DNA from: Arabidopsis thaliana
Lineage: Eukaryota > Streptophyta > Magnoliopsida > Brassicales > Brassicaceae
Assembly: GCF_000001735.4 (NCBI RefSeq)
Contig: NC_003075.7
Location: 8,247,001-8,311,000 of the forward strand
Direction of reading: 5' to 3'
Length of the DNA: 64,000 nucleotides
Of this stretch, positions 1-15,859 are shown piece by piece. Every line of letters starts with the position of its first letter. Position 1 is the stretch's first letter. Under the pieces are notes generated by a model, which was not told the origin of the DNA, did not search any database, and saw nothing but the letters and a program-made list of their open reading frames with translations. Made by a program: the position numbers and the translations under genes.

Positions 1-1
1 A

Positions 2-286
2 CCATGTGGAGCTCAAGTGGCAAAGGAGAAAGAATCAACAGTTCAAGCTACGAGCCTACCTCTCTGCAACGGACACGCATACCTCGCCACTTTGAGACCA
101 GGAAAGAGCTCACAACATAAAAGTCTTCAACCTGCAAGCCCACTTCCACTTAATCCCATAGAAAACATGATGGAAGTTACCCCCATCTCAAAAGTGACAC
201 CGAACCATCAAGTTGATGAATTTTCATCACCCAATCTCGTAGCTCATCTCAGCTCCACTCCATTCATCACTCTCAGAAGACATTAG
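2..286 (+). CDS. 3' end of a + strand protein gene cut by the window edge
   Basis: Frame 2 is open from the first base to a TAG at 284-286, giving 94 C-terminal residues. The tail is hydrophilic, rich in Ser, Pro and His, and ends in ITLRRH. I see no known domain. An open frame of this length touching the edge, upstream of 3'UTR-like sequence, fits a terminal exon converging on the - strand casein kinase gene. By remembered gene order it would be AT4G14330, a kinesin-like protein (KIN-10A/PAKRP2). The motor domain would lie outside the window, so I cannot confirm this. The other two forward frames close sooner (stops near 110 and 130), which is why I prefer this frame. Confidence 0.45.
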   Translation, partial: PCGAQVAKEKESTVQATSLPLCNGHAYLATLRPGKSSQHKSLQPASPLPLNPIENMMEVTPISKVTPNHQVDEFSSPNLVAHLSSTPFITLRRH

Positions 287-1531
287 TCGCTATGTCTTGT
301 TTTCTCTATTCTTCTTTTGTCTGTCCAAAGGTAGCTTTTGAAAGATGTAGCAGCCTTTGTCTATTTCTCTGTGTTGAGAAAAAAAAAACTCTTATGTACG
401 ACCACTTTTGTAGCTATATATATGTTCTACGATGTTTCAGCAGAGTGGTGTTTATCAGAACGTATAACTGGTGTTTCCCAAAGGATGCTTAGTTCTACTT
501 ATAACATATACATAAGTAGAGAGAATGCTGCAGCCACATAGAGCTACTTCTTACCTCTCTCTGTCATTGTAACATATGGACAAATTCCAAAAGCCCTATT
601 CAATTCCAACCCCAATATCTTTATGATCATCATCATAACGTGAACACCAAAAACAAGGGCAAAAATTTCAAAGGCTCTTAAAAATAACAATATCCCGGAA
701 GCAAAGATTACCTGCAACTGCAAGGGAAAGCCAAGCCCTATTATAGAAAAGCAACTTCATTAGTTAAGCCCTATCTCTCAATATGCTCACATGCATGCAT
801 TGACCAAATGTCTTCTTTTATCTACAGGTACTCAGTCACTTTCTTAGTTACACACTAGATTAACTCAATTCTTCTGCAACCTCATTATCTCCAAAGTAAA
901 AGACCACTGTTATTGATGTTTTTATGGATAATATATGATGATTCATCTTTATTACATTAGCTGAATACAGAACAACAACCAATTAACTCAATTATTTTGA
1001 AAGATGTATGTAGCCTGTCTATTTCTCGGTGTTGAGAAAAAAAACGCTATGTACGACCACTTTCAGCAGTCAAAGTGAGTGACTAGAGCCATCAGCATGG
1101 AGTGTTTTTCAAGTTGTACAACAAGATTTGTCAACAAAGTCTAAAACTTTCTTTTATTCGACCATAATATGACTGACTAGGCACGTTGGTTTTCGATATA
1201 CAGTTTAAAAGGTTGGAGAAGATGACTAGATGAGATAGGTTTTCATATTTTACTTCCACATCGAAGTTTTAGAGAACAGAAAGAGGAGAAAATTGAAGTA
1301 CACATGAGACAAGTTACACTTTAAAGCTTTATTAACAGATTCTTTTAAAAACAGAGACTGAGAGATTGGGAGAGGCAGATTACATTAACTCTCTTTCTCT
1401 CTCTCACTTTCTCATCTTGTTCCCAAGGTTAAAAAACAATTCGAGGACATGTCTTTCCTATTTTCAGAGGAGAGAGCCATCAGCACCGAATGTTGTCTTT
1501 TCACTCTCATCAAACTTCTCCTTCCCTATCT
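287..1531. other. Intergenic and 3'UTR sequence between convergent genes
   Basis: No supported gene. It should hold the 3'UTR of the edge gene on + and that of the casein kinase gene on -. A roughly 70-75 bp stretch beginning TTTTGAAAGATG near 335 recurs near 995, with the same A-run and a shared TATGTACGACCACTTT core, so part of the spacer is duplicated. Confidence 0.5.
335..1065 (+). repeat. Dispersed direct repeat (about 335-410 and 995-1063)
   Basis: Two copies share TTTTGAAAGATGTA, then CTATTTCTC.GTGTTGAG, an A run, and TATGTACGACCACTTT. They are about 660 bp apart and differ by small indels. The first lies just after the stop codon of the edge gene, so a 3'UTR piece was duplicated downstream. 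Confidence 0.6.
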
Positions 1532-4668
<3,137 letters not shown>

Positions 4669-5349
4669 CTTTTTCCGAATTCCGATGATAATCCGATTCA
4701 CCAGTAAAACCCGATTCTCATATACTTAATACGGTTCCAATCAAAACCCTAGTCGCTAAATCAGAAACTGGGTCCAAAGCAAACACAGTGATTGAAGGAA
4801 GCTGATTTAGTGGTGAAAGTTGAGGACTTTCGCAAGAAAAGAGAAAGAAAGTTGTTTTCTTTTACTTGGAGAAAGAAGAAGAATCTCTGGGGGGACAAAG
4901 AATTAGAAGAATCGGATCTGAGTTTGAGGGAAGATTTTGCGGAGATTTGCGGAAGAAAAGAGAAAGAGAAAGAAGAAGAAGGGAATAATAAAGAAATGAA
5001 TATGTGAAAATTGAATTTAACCTAAAGAAAGACAAAACTTCAACGTAAATATTTATCATTCATTGAATCTTTTTATTTTATTTTTGTATACTGTTTTTTT
5101 TTTAATTACTTAGAAGAAAAAATTAGTTGTTTTCGTGCACGGTTTAACATTTAAATTCTCTGTTTTCTAACGACCAAAACTCTAATTCGTAATAACCATA
5201 AACATCACTTAATCAACAACAACACGAAACAAGTTTGCAAAACTTTATAATATATTTTTATTAAAAACAGAATCTACCACCAAAAAAAAAAGTTCTACAT
5301 TTGTCATTTTTCAAGCTGAAATTTTCATTTTACGTTTATATATTTTGAT

Positions 5350-5525
5350 ACATTATTGGGGATAGAGTATAATCTCATTAAGATTATCACTATATATCTT
5401 GTGATAGAGTTATGTCCTATATTTTAGGGATTAGAGTATATCTCATAAGATGTCTCTCTTGTATAAATACTATACTTTGTGAATCAATAAAATCAAGTTA
5501 GTGCAATACCTAAGTCTACATACAT
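5350..5525 (+). mobile_element. Probable LTR relic (Copia-like solo LTR fragment)
   Basis: The segment begins near TATTGGGGATAGAGTATAATC and contains repeated GATTAGAGTATATCTCATAAG-type words. It then runs CTCTTGTATAAATAC...GTGAATCAATAAAATC, the TATA-plus-polyadenylation layout of plant Copia LTRs. No retroelement ORFs and no second LTR are in view, so it would be a solo or truncated LTR. The ends are approximate and I saw no clean target duplication. Confidence 0.4.
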
Positions 5526-6090
5526 CACCCAATTTACATTGATTTATTTAAGTTTTTTTTTACTCATTTACTAATCGTACCAATATGTTGATGAACATTT
5601 TTGGATTTAAACTGTCAACAAATCGTGTACTAGCGCAATATTATCATATTATCACTTTGTTCTATCTTATGATCTCTCGCTTGGACAGATTCTGGAAGTG
5701 CATGTAAAGGACCTGATTTTATAAAAGTTCAAACAATTTAAAAAAGAAAGCATCCATTTACTTGTGGATCTCCCGAACGCTTGGTAACGTCGATACATGG
5801 AACACTTGTTGATGAGTCTTGAGAAATCAAGCTCATACTTAATAACCAGTTTACATGTCGTTAGTAGATCTTCTCGATGAACTCATGAACACAGTGTGAA
5901 ATTCATGAGTTTCTTCTATATGGTAATTTAGTAGGATAGCTAATGTTCTTCTATGCTATATTAAGCATTTTGTTTTTACTTTCATTTTCAATATGAAAAT
6001 TAACATGTGTCTCTAAAGGTAAACGTGTTAGGACCATTCATCTTGAGTCAAGTGATATTTCACATGCATGGGAAACAAAACTTATTGATA

Positions 6091-6182
6091 ATTGTATACA
6101 ATGACTAAAGTTTTATAATGTTTATGAAACTTTCGGATTGTATACAATGACTAAAGTTTTATAATGTTTATGAAACTTTCGG
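6091..6182 (+). repeat. Perfect 46-bp tandem duplication
   Basis: The unit at 6091-6136 starts ATTGTATACAATGAC and ends AACTTTCGG. It is followed without a gap by an identical unit at 6137-6182. Identity of both copies means a recent duplication or conversion. Confidence 0.95.
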
Positions 6183-6788
6183 TATTGTTAAAGTATTATG
6201 ATGGTCAATGAAACTAGGCAAAAATAAGTCAAAGAGAATAAGAAAAATTATCCATAAGTAAGCAAGCTTATAATAGATGCGTATGATTATATCAACTATA
6301 GTGTTTATAGGCTTCCATCGTTGACGATATTACATTATTTATAGTTTAGATTTTAGAATACGTTTGATGAAATGGCTTTTGGTTTAAGTGGCCTAAGCTT
6401 TTTGCTTTTATTTGTCCATTTGTCACACCCGTTGTTTTCTTGTCGTTTGGACATCCCACGGTAAGAATTTATGTCGGGAACTTTTAACAAATCAAACTAG
6501 GCATGCAATAACGGTTATGTCGGATTATTCGGGTTTTTGGATAGTTCAAAAATTGAAAATTTTGATGAATTTGATTAAAACACGAAACCGTGTAAAACCA
6601 ACCTAAAAATCCAAGGTGTTTTGTTTTTTACATTCAAGAAAAGCAAACTTACACAGACAAAGTTGTTTTTTAACAGTCATATAAATCTCTACCAGAAGAT
6701 CAAATTGGACAGTTTTTAAAACTCCAAACCAACATTCCATCACACGAGTTCTTGATAACTTGAAAGACAAATCGAATCCTCATGTCAC

Positions 6789-8405
6789 CTATTCCTCTTC
6801 TCTTTCCGGAGGAAGGCCGCAGGGTAATAGCATTTTCTGGAAATCAAAAGACATCTCAAGTTATTCCAAAACATCATCACATCTACAAAGTGTAACCAAT
6901 TTTTTGAGCAAAGAACACCCCACAAATATTCATATTTTTCTATGCTTTTCGATTAACCCTCAAGAAGACCATATATTCAGATATAAGAGATCGCTATCAC
7001 AAGATTATTCAACCATGTAAGAGACCTGTTTCATGAAAAAACTGAAAGCCAAGGCGAGCTCACAACTGTTTGTGAAAGGAACTAAGCTTCCATTAATTTG
7101 AGAATTGAGGACAAATGAAAACATTTGAGTGAGAGACCACACCATAACCTAATGCTCTATAATCTAATTGTAACCTACACAACTGGAGGCTGCTGAATGG
7201 TCAGTGAAATGTGAAGTCCATAGTCTAGGAAATCAACATATCACGACAAATAGAGAAATACGCCATTGACAAGACCTAAACTAAAACCATACAACAAATC
7301 AATGAATCTGAAAAGGAAAAGGAATGAGATATACCACAAGATAACCACGAAATGATACATTCCTAATCGACTACACATAGAATCATAATCCAAACCTTGA
7401 ACTGTAGATTTGTCACTAGATAAAGGATGAGGCAAAAGGAAAGTACAGAATTTTACTGATAAGATTCCTATTAACACAGAGAATAGGAAGCAAACCTACA
7501 TGAAATTCTAACCTATCACACATTTCAACCATGCAAGAGGCGAATAAACCGAAACCAACCGAGTTGAGTAAGACCATGACCCAACGCTCTCTAATATAAT
7601 TGTATCCTACAGAACTAGAGGCTGCTGAAATAGTCAGTCAAAACTGAAGTCCATGGTCTAAGAAATCAAAATATCACGACGAATAGACAAATACGACATT
7701 TAACAGTAAACTAAAAACCATACAACAAAGCAATAAATCTGGAAGGCAACATAAGTTACATAACCATATGATACGCACCTAATCAAATAAACATAGAATC
7801 ATAATCCAAATCTTGAACTGTAGATTTGTCACTAGAGAAAGTAATATGCAAAAGACATGAAAGGAGGCAAACCTGCATGAAATTGTAGCGTTCTCGTCCA
7901 ATAGACTCGTTCTCAGCAATAGCAAAGTATGAAAGCATAGGGTAGTGACCAATGTATGAAGCATAACTATCACGCTGAATGTTCACAGCCCACTCACTGT
8001 ACCATTTAAACCAATTCCACAAATTAGTAGCCAATAAAAACAATGCATATAAAAATTTGAACACTAAAATCAAAAGAAACTCACAATCTACTCAAATCAG
8101 CATGACCGGTTCCAACATATTTAGCTTGAAGATGCTCAAGCTGAGAATTGATGTTAAACCTATCACTTGCCTGCAAAAGAAAAAAACCCAAACCAAAAGA
8201 TGTTAAATTTAAAGCAAATTGTTCCCGATTTCATCTATATATGCTTTATAAGAAACAAATCGACCTAATTTCGTCTAAGCCAATTCTCTTCGACATAGAT
8301 AAATTAAACAGACAGAGAATCAAAGGTAGAAGAAGCTAATTAGGTTATTTCTTCTTCCAATTTACCAACAAAAGCTAGGGTTTCGGATCGAGAACATACC
8401 TGCAT
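6789..8405 (-). CDS. SF3B5: Splicing factor 3B subunit 5 (SF3b10/RDS3 complex subunit 10)
   Basis: Four coding exons (8405-8400, 8170-8085, 7996-7873, 6836-6789) give 87 residues, the usual size of this highly conserved family. The first coding exon is only ATG CAG. The product runs MQASDRFNI...YVGTGHADL...YIGHYPMLSYFAIAE...FMQKMLLPCGLPPERE and ends EEE. It is a small subunit of the SF3b complex of U2 snRNP, which stabilises branch-point recognition in the nucleus. The third intron (6837-7872) is long because it contains a tandem duplication that copied the 3' end of exon 3. By gene order this is AT4G14342. The leader just upstream of the ATG is a long CTT repeat in the mRNA sense. Confidence 0.93.
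7005..7890 (-). repeat. Diverged tandem duplication inside SF3B5 intron 3
   Basis: About 7005-7514 and 7525-7890 align with indels. Shared blocks include TTCAACCATG.AAGAG, GAGGCTGCTGAA, CATAGAATCATAATCCAAA, CTTGAACTGTAGATTTGTCACTAGA and GCAAACCT.CATGAAATT. The second copy runs into the real exon 3 donor. The first carries a decayed version (TTCATGTAG|GTTTGC on the coding strand). The duplication therefore included the 3' end of exon 3 and its 5' splice site. Confidence 0.8.
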
Positions 8406-8430
8406 CTTTTTCAGAGTTTCGCAGCAACTA

Positions 8431-8477
8431 GAAGAAGAAGAAGAAGAAGAAGAAGAAGAAGAAGAAGAAGAAGAAGA
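8431..8477 (+). repeat. GAA trinucleotide microsatellite in the SF3B5 leader
   Basis: About fifteen GAA units in a row. In SF3B5 mRNA sense this is a CTT-rich tract beginning 26 nt before the ATG. Pyrimidine-rich CTT leaders are common in Arabidopsis housekeeping genes, and the length may vary between accessions. Confidence 0.95.
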
Positions 8478-8699
8478 TCTAAACCCTATCTTTCTTCAAG
8501 TCCTTTATCTGCTAATTGTTTTCGGTTAATATTTAAATCCGAAATAACCGACCGGTTCGTTCGGTGTACCCGAAGTAGTAGATCATAAAATGAAAACGTG
8601 GTCGTTTCACATAATAAAGAAGTTAAGGCAAGAAGCTTGGAATTTGGCTAACAATTGTGGATTCTTTAATCATTATCAATCTACAGAATACAAACAAAA

Positions 8700-8771
8700 G
8701 TGGCTGTAGTTTAGTGGTTAGAATCCCACGTTGTGGCCGTGGGGACCTGGGCTCGAATCCCAGCAGCCACA
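8700..8771 (+). tRNA. tRNA-His (GTG anticodon)
   Basis: The acceptor stem GTGGCTG (8700-8706) pairs with CAGCCAC (8764-8770). The A box is TAGTTTAGTGG and the B box GGCTCGAATCC. The anticodon arm CCACG-TTGTGGC-CGTGG carries anticodon GTG. The CCA end is not encoded, as expected for a nuclear gene. A T-rich stretch just downstream (from 8778, TTTTTTC) can act as the Pol III terminator. Confidence 0.96.
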
Positions 8772-9448
8772 CTTAGTCTTTTTTCTTTTTTATACTATTT
8801 TGACATTTGAAGAAGGTCTCTTAAGGGCCTACGAATACTCATAGAGGTACATTTGTTCTCTACTTCTTTTGTATGCACTTTTTAGTCTTCAGTCTTCACA
8901 CGCAATTGGTTCCAAAGGCCTACATATAGTGTAGACTGTAGACTTTTAGCACCAAATCTGAGGTGCCATTAAGCCATCTGTTTCACTCTTGAGTGTACTC
9001 AATTAAACACATTCAGTGAGAACAGTTTTTCAGATTGGCGCTTTTTCTAATCTAATAAATAGTAAATACTTTTGCTTATAGCATTAGAGGGTGAAGATTT
9101 CATCTTGAGGTTTAGTAGTACAACCAAGTTTTGATTAACCAAAAAAAAAAAAATCAAATACCAAAGCTCACCTTCTCTCCCTGTGAAAATAAATAAACAA
9201 GCCAATTCCGAAAAGAATATTTACTTTTTCACTTTTCTATGTTGAAAACAATTAAACAAATCCATCTTTCTCCTCTGGGAGAGCCTTCGCTTCCACTGGA
9301 GAGACTGTACTTTGTTGAAAAACCCCTGCTAACTCCAACTTTTAACAGTCGTTTAGAGAAAGCAAAAGGCTTTCAACGAAATCAACAACACACATGTTAA
9401 TATAACAAGAGTCTTCTGGTTCAGGCTGTGCAATGTGTCAAATGAAAT
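8772..9448. other. Spacer between tRNA-His and the NDR kinase stop codon
   Basis: No gene supported. It includes the tRNA terminator T runs and, toward 9448, the 3'UTR of the - strand NDR kinase. Simple A/T runs only (for example the A13 run near 9141). Confidence 0.5.
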
Positions 9449-12934
<3,486 letters not shown>

Positions 12935-14712
12935 TTCTCTCCCCTTTAGCTTACCCCTCAGACCAGATATTTTTAGTTACAAGCTTTATGTACAAGCGAC
13001 CAGACAGTTCAATACGCGCTAAGAACAAGTTCCACTCCAACTTTCAAATGTCATGCATCTAGTGACTGATACTGCTTCTCACACCTGCAACAAAATGACA
13101 TATGTTAGCTAACATTGACTAGAAACTTCAACAGAAGCATGTTTGAAGAAATAAGAATGATTCAATAGAAACTAAGGCAATTCAACTGCTTTGCAAAGTC
13201 ATAAAAAAGCAGTGAAGTTGGTATTCACAAATAACAGAAAGGAGCTTAAAGTTGACAACTTTGTATCCAAATCAAAGACATATCTGAATCTAAATTACAG
13301 AATCCTCCATAGATTACTTACATGATCATTTCAGAGTAGAACACAAAACCTAATAGATCTGAAATCAGAGGAAAACCCCAAATGTACACCAAAATTGGGG
13401 GAAATACGAAATCAAACAAGAAGCCCTATTTGTGAGTCAGCGAAAATGCAACAAACCACAATTGAAACAAAAAAGCTCGATCTCAACGAAGCTTGAAATG
13501 AAGAACATGAAGAAGAAGCGTCAGATTAGGAACACAACATGGTGAGACAAAAACGCAGACACAAAGACAGAGACCCGTAATTTATGGTGAGAGAAAAATA
13601 AAAGAAAGTGAAAAGAAGAGGGAGAAGACCTCGATTCTTGGGATTCGATTCCTCAACTCTTGCTCTTGGTTTTTTTCTTCCTTCAAAATTTGAAGATCGA
13701 AATTCTGGGAATTGAAAGAAAAAGTTGGAAACTTTATAATCCCTCTTTCGATGTGTGTGTGAATTGCAAAAAGACTAAGCACTAATCTTCTTCTTCTTCT
13801 TCCTTCTTTCTCAGTTGTTTTTTGTTTTCTCTTTCTCTCTCTCGAGCAATTTTATATCTTTTTTGTTTGGGAGATTGATTACTACTGTGATTAATATTGT
13901 TCTTTTAGTTACTAAAGTGATTACCCGTAAATTAAGGGTTTAATTGGTTCTAATTAAAACAATGGAATATTAATTTATTTAGGAAGGAAAGTGAATAAAA
14001 AATATAAAAAAAATTAGGTTAGAGAAATGGATTGAGCGGCTTTATTATTCCGCGTGGACCCCGCCACGGGAAATATGTTCGATGGCAATGTCAAAAGCCA
14101 AAGAATAAATGTCAAACTTATTGACATTGTATCTAGTTTTTGTGTTTTTAAATAAATGAATTGATGAGACAATATGTAAAAGCTGAGTTATTTATTTCTC
14201 ACAACATCTTTTAAGTCCAACCTCCATATATTTTTCCTGTAAAATATTTTGTGATTTTTTGGGAGGTTTAATATGAACATGATACTCTGAATTATGCTGT
14301 TTGTTTGGTTGCTAAAATTTCATATTAAAGATTCTTATGCAAATCTGTAGAGAAATCTTTTTTTTGTTAGAGACATTTTGCATATGTAATAGGAAGTAAA
14401 TAAACTTGACTATGTAGGAGTAGATGTTTTACTTAAAAAATACAAAAATTAAGAAATTATCCTAAATTACAGTAACTTTTTTGTTTATACATTAAAAGCA
14501 TAAAATTAATACTTAATTTAAACAGTTCAACAAAATAGTAAGAAATATTGGAGAATAAGAATGGTTAAAAACTAAATAAATTAATATCATATTTAATTTA
14601 ATGGAAAAAATAGAGTAGTAATTTTTTACAGCCAACTATGACACGAACCAATCACCGAGTTTAGTTAGCTTTATTCGTTATGATTCGATTTAATAACTGA
14701 GATTTGAGAGAG
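12935..14712. other. NDR kinase leader and promoter, then AT-rich spacer
   Basis: The - strand leader probably contains an intron: an acceptor-like TTTTGTTGCAG|GTGTG (coding sense) lies at about 13087, and pyrimidine-rich CTTCTT/CTCTCT leader sequence lies at about 13790-13850. ORFs in this stretch look like leader sequence. From about 13900 the DNA is AT-rich with no gene I can support. Confidence 0.45.
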
Positions 14713-14886
14713 TAAGACCATTCTTATTAATGGTTTTTTAAGACAAGTCTTATGTTAAAAGATGTGTCTTATAACTAACAAAAGTGTCTTAAAGTCTCTT
14801 ACTTAAATAGGAGACTTTTGTTAATTATAAGACATGTCTCTTAACATAAAAATTGTTTTAAGAGACCATCAATAAAGATGATCTAA
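14713..14886. mobile_element. Fold-back MITE (about 170 bp, long terminal inverted repeats)
   Basis: The left arm TAAGACCATTCTTATTAATGG... (14713 onward) is the inverted complement of the right arm ending ...GATGATCTAA (about 14886). The arms are about 80 bp with scattered mismatches. The inner core ACTAACAAAAGTGTC pairs with GACTTTTGTTAATT. The whole unit could form one long hairpin. It has no coding capacity. Confidence 0.8.
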
Positions 14887-15384
14887 GAGTTTACTTGGAG
14901 AAGAAAAAAATTGCGGCATACATTGAATGGTAAACTTGTTTTTTTGTTCTTTTGGTCAAAAGTTTTGGCAAAATTTAATATCATCTAATCATTGTTATTT
15001 TGTTTACGGTTCGTCATTATTAGTTGATTATCGTTTCATTGTTTTGCTTGGGACACAACCTACGATTTCTTCCAACAACAACAAAGTCCTCGCTCCGGAG
15101 TCAAAATCAAACTAAGTAAACACTACGCATTCTCTTTACAATTATCATATCTTCTTTAATATTTTTAAGGTTTTCCAAAAAAGAACACTTTTTTTTTAGT
15201 CTAATGTTTCTTATTAAAAACCAAGAGTTAATAGTACTGATACAATGAAAAACAGAGCTATTGTATCTCAAAACAAAGCATATATGTTCTTAAATCTCAT
15301 ACGAGAAACATATGGAGGGTATAGAGTTTTAGTCCATCTATATGGTTGTAATGTACATGCTTAAGTGTAATGTACATGTTTCTT

Positions 15385-15859
15385 GGATTAATGATGCTCA
15401 TAAGTGTGGAAGAGCCTGAATCATTCGGAATGACCATGGTGATATTATGTTCTATGCGAGAGAGATGTTTCTACCTGCCTCAAACCGCATTGCCGCAGAA
15501 TTGCATGGGATCTTTTGGTACTACAAAGTCTGAGTGATTTACATCAGGATAATATTGAAATTTGGTCAGATTGTAATGGTGCTCTAGAAGCCATAAATGA
15601 TTATCTCAATTGGCCAATGTATTTTTCTTACTTATACATGATTCATCGTTTAATCTCAAAATTTGGGAGGATCGTCTTTAAACTACCATCTACAAAAGTG
15701 AATGCAATCGCAAGGGATATAGCTTTGAGTGTCACGAAAGAAGGACAATACATATCATATTTAGCTCGTGGAGGTCCGAGTTGGTTATATGCACAGACTA
15801 AAGCAGAAAAACATAATTTTCTTGTTGTAATCAGCTTATGTTTCTCGTATGAGTTTTAA
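15385..15859 (+). pseudogene. Broken RNase H-like domain of a retroelement-type gene
   Basis: Reading from about 15385 gives WINDAHKCGRA, then a stop, and IIRNDHGDIMFYAREMF...RIAAELHGIFW. Near 15510 the frame must shift by one, after which it continues LQSLSDLH...IEIWSDCNGALEAIN...NAIARDIALSVTKEG...LARGGPSWL to a stop at 15859. This is the layout of the plant RNase H-like domain (RVT_3) found in non-LTR retrotransposons and in domesticated genes: AEL.G, then SDC with the acidic residue, then A..IA..VT. At least one stop and one frameshift break it. The 3' flank is the founder sequence of the tandem array that follows. Confidence 0.65.

Larger units (their letters stand above)
4669..6788. other. 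Intergenic region between CKL11 and SF3B5
   Basis: It holds the 5' leader and promoter of the casein kinase gene (about 4669-5100, with GAAAGA-rich purine tracts) and the 3'UTR side of SF3B5. No gene is supported. Two repeats stand out and are listed separately: an LTR-like relic near 5350-5525 and a perfect 46-bp tandem duplication at 6091-6182. Short ORFs here lack domain or codon evidence. Confidence 0.5.
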
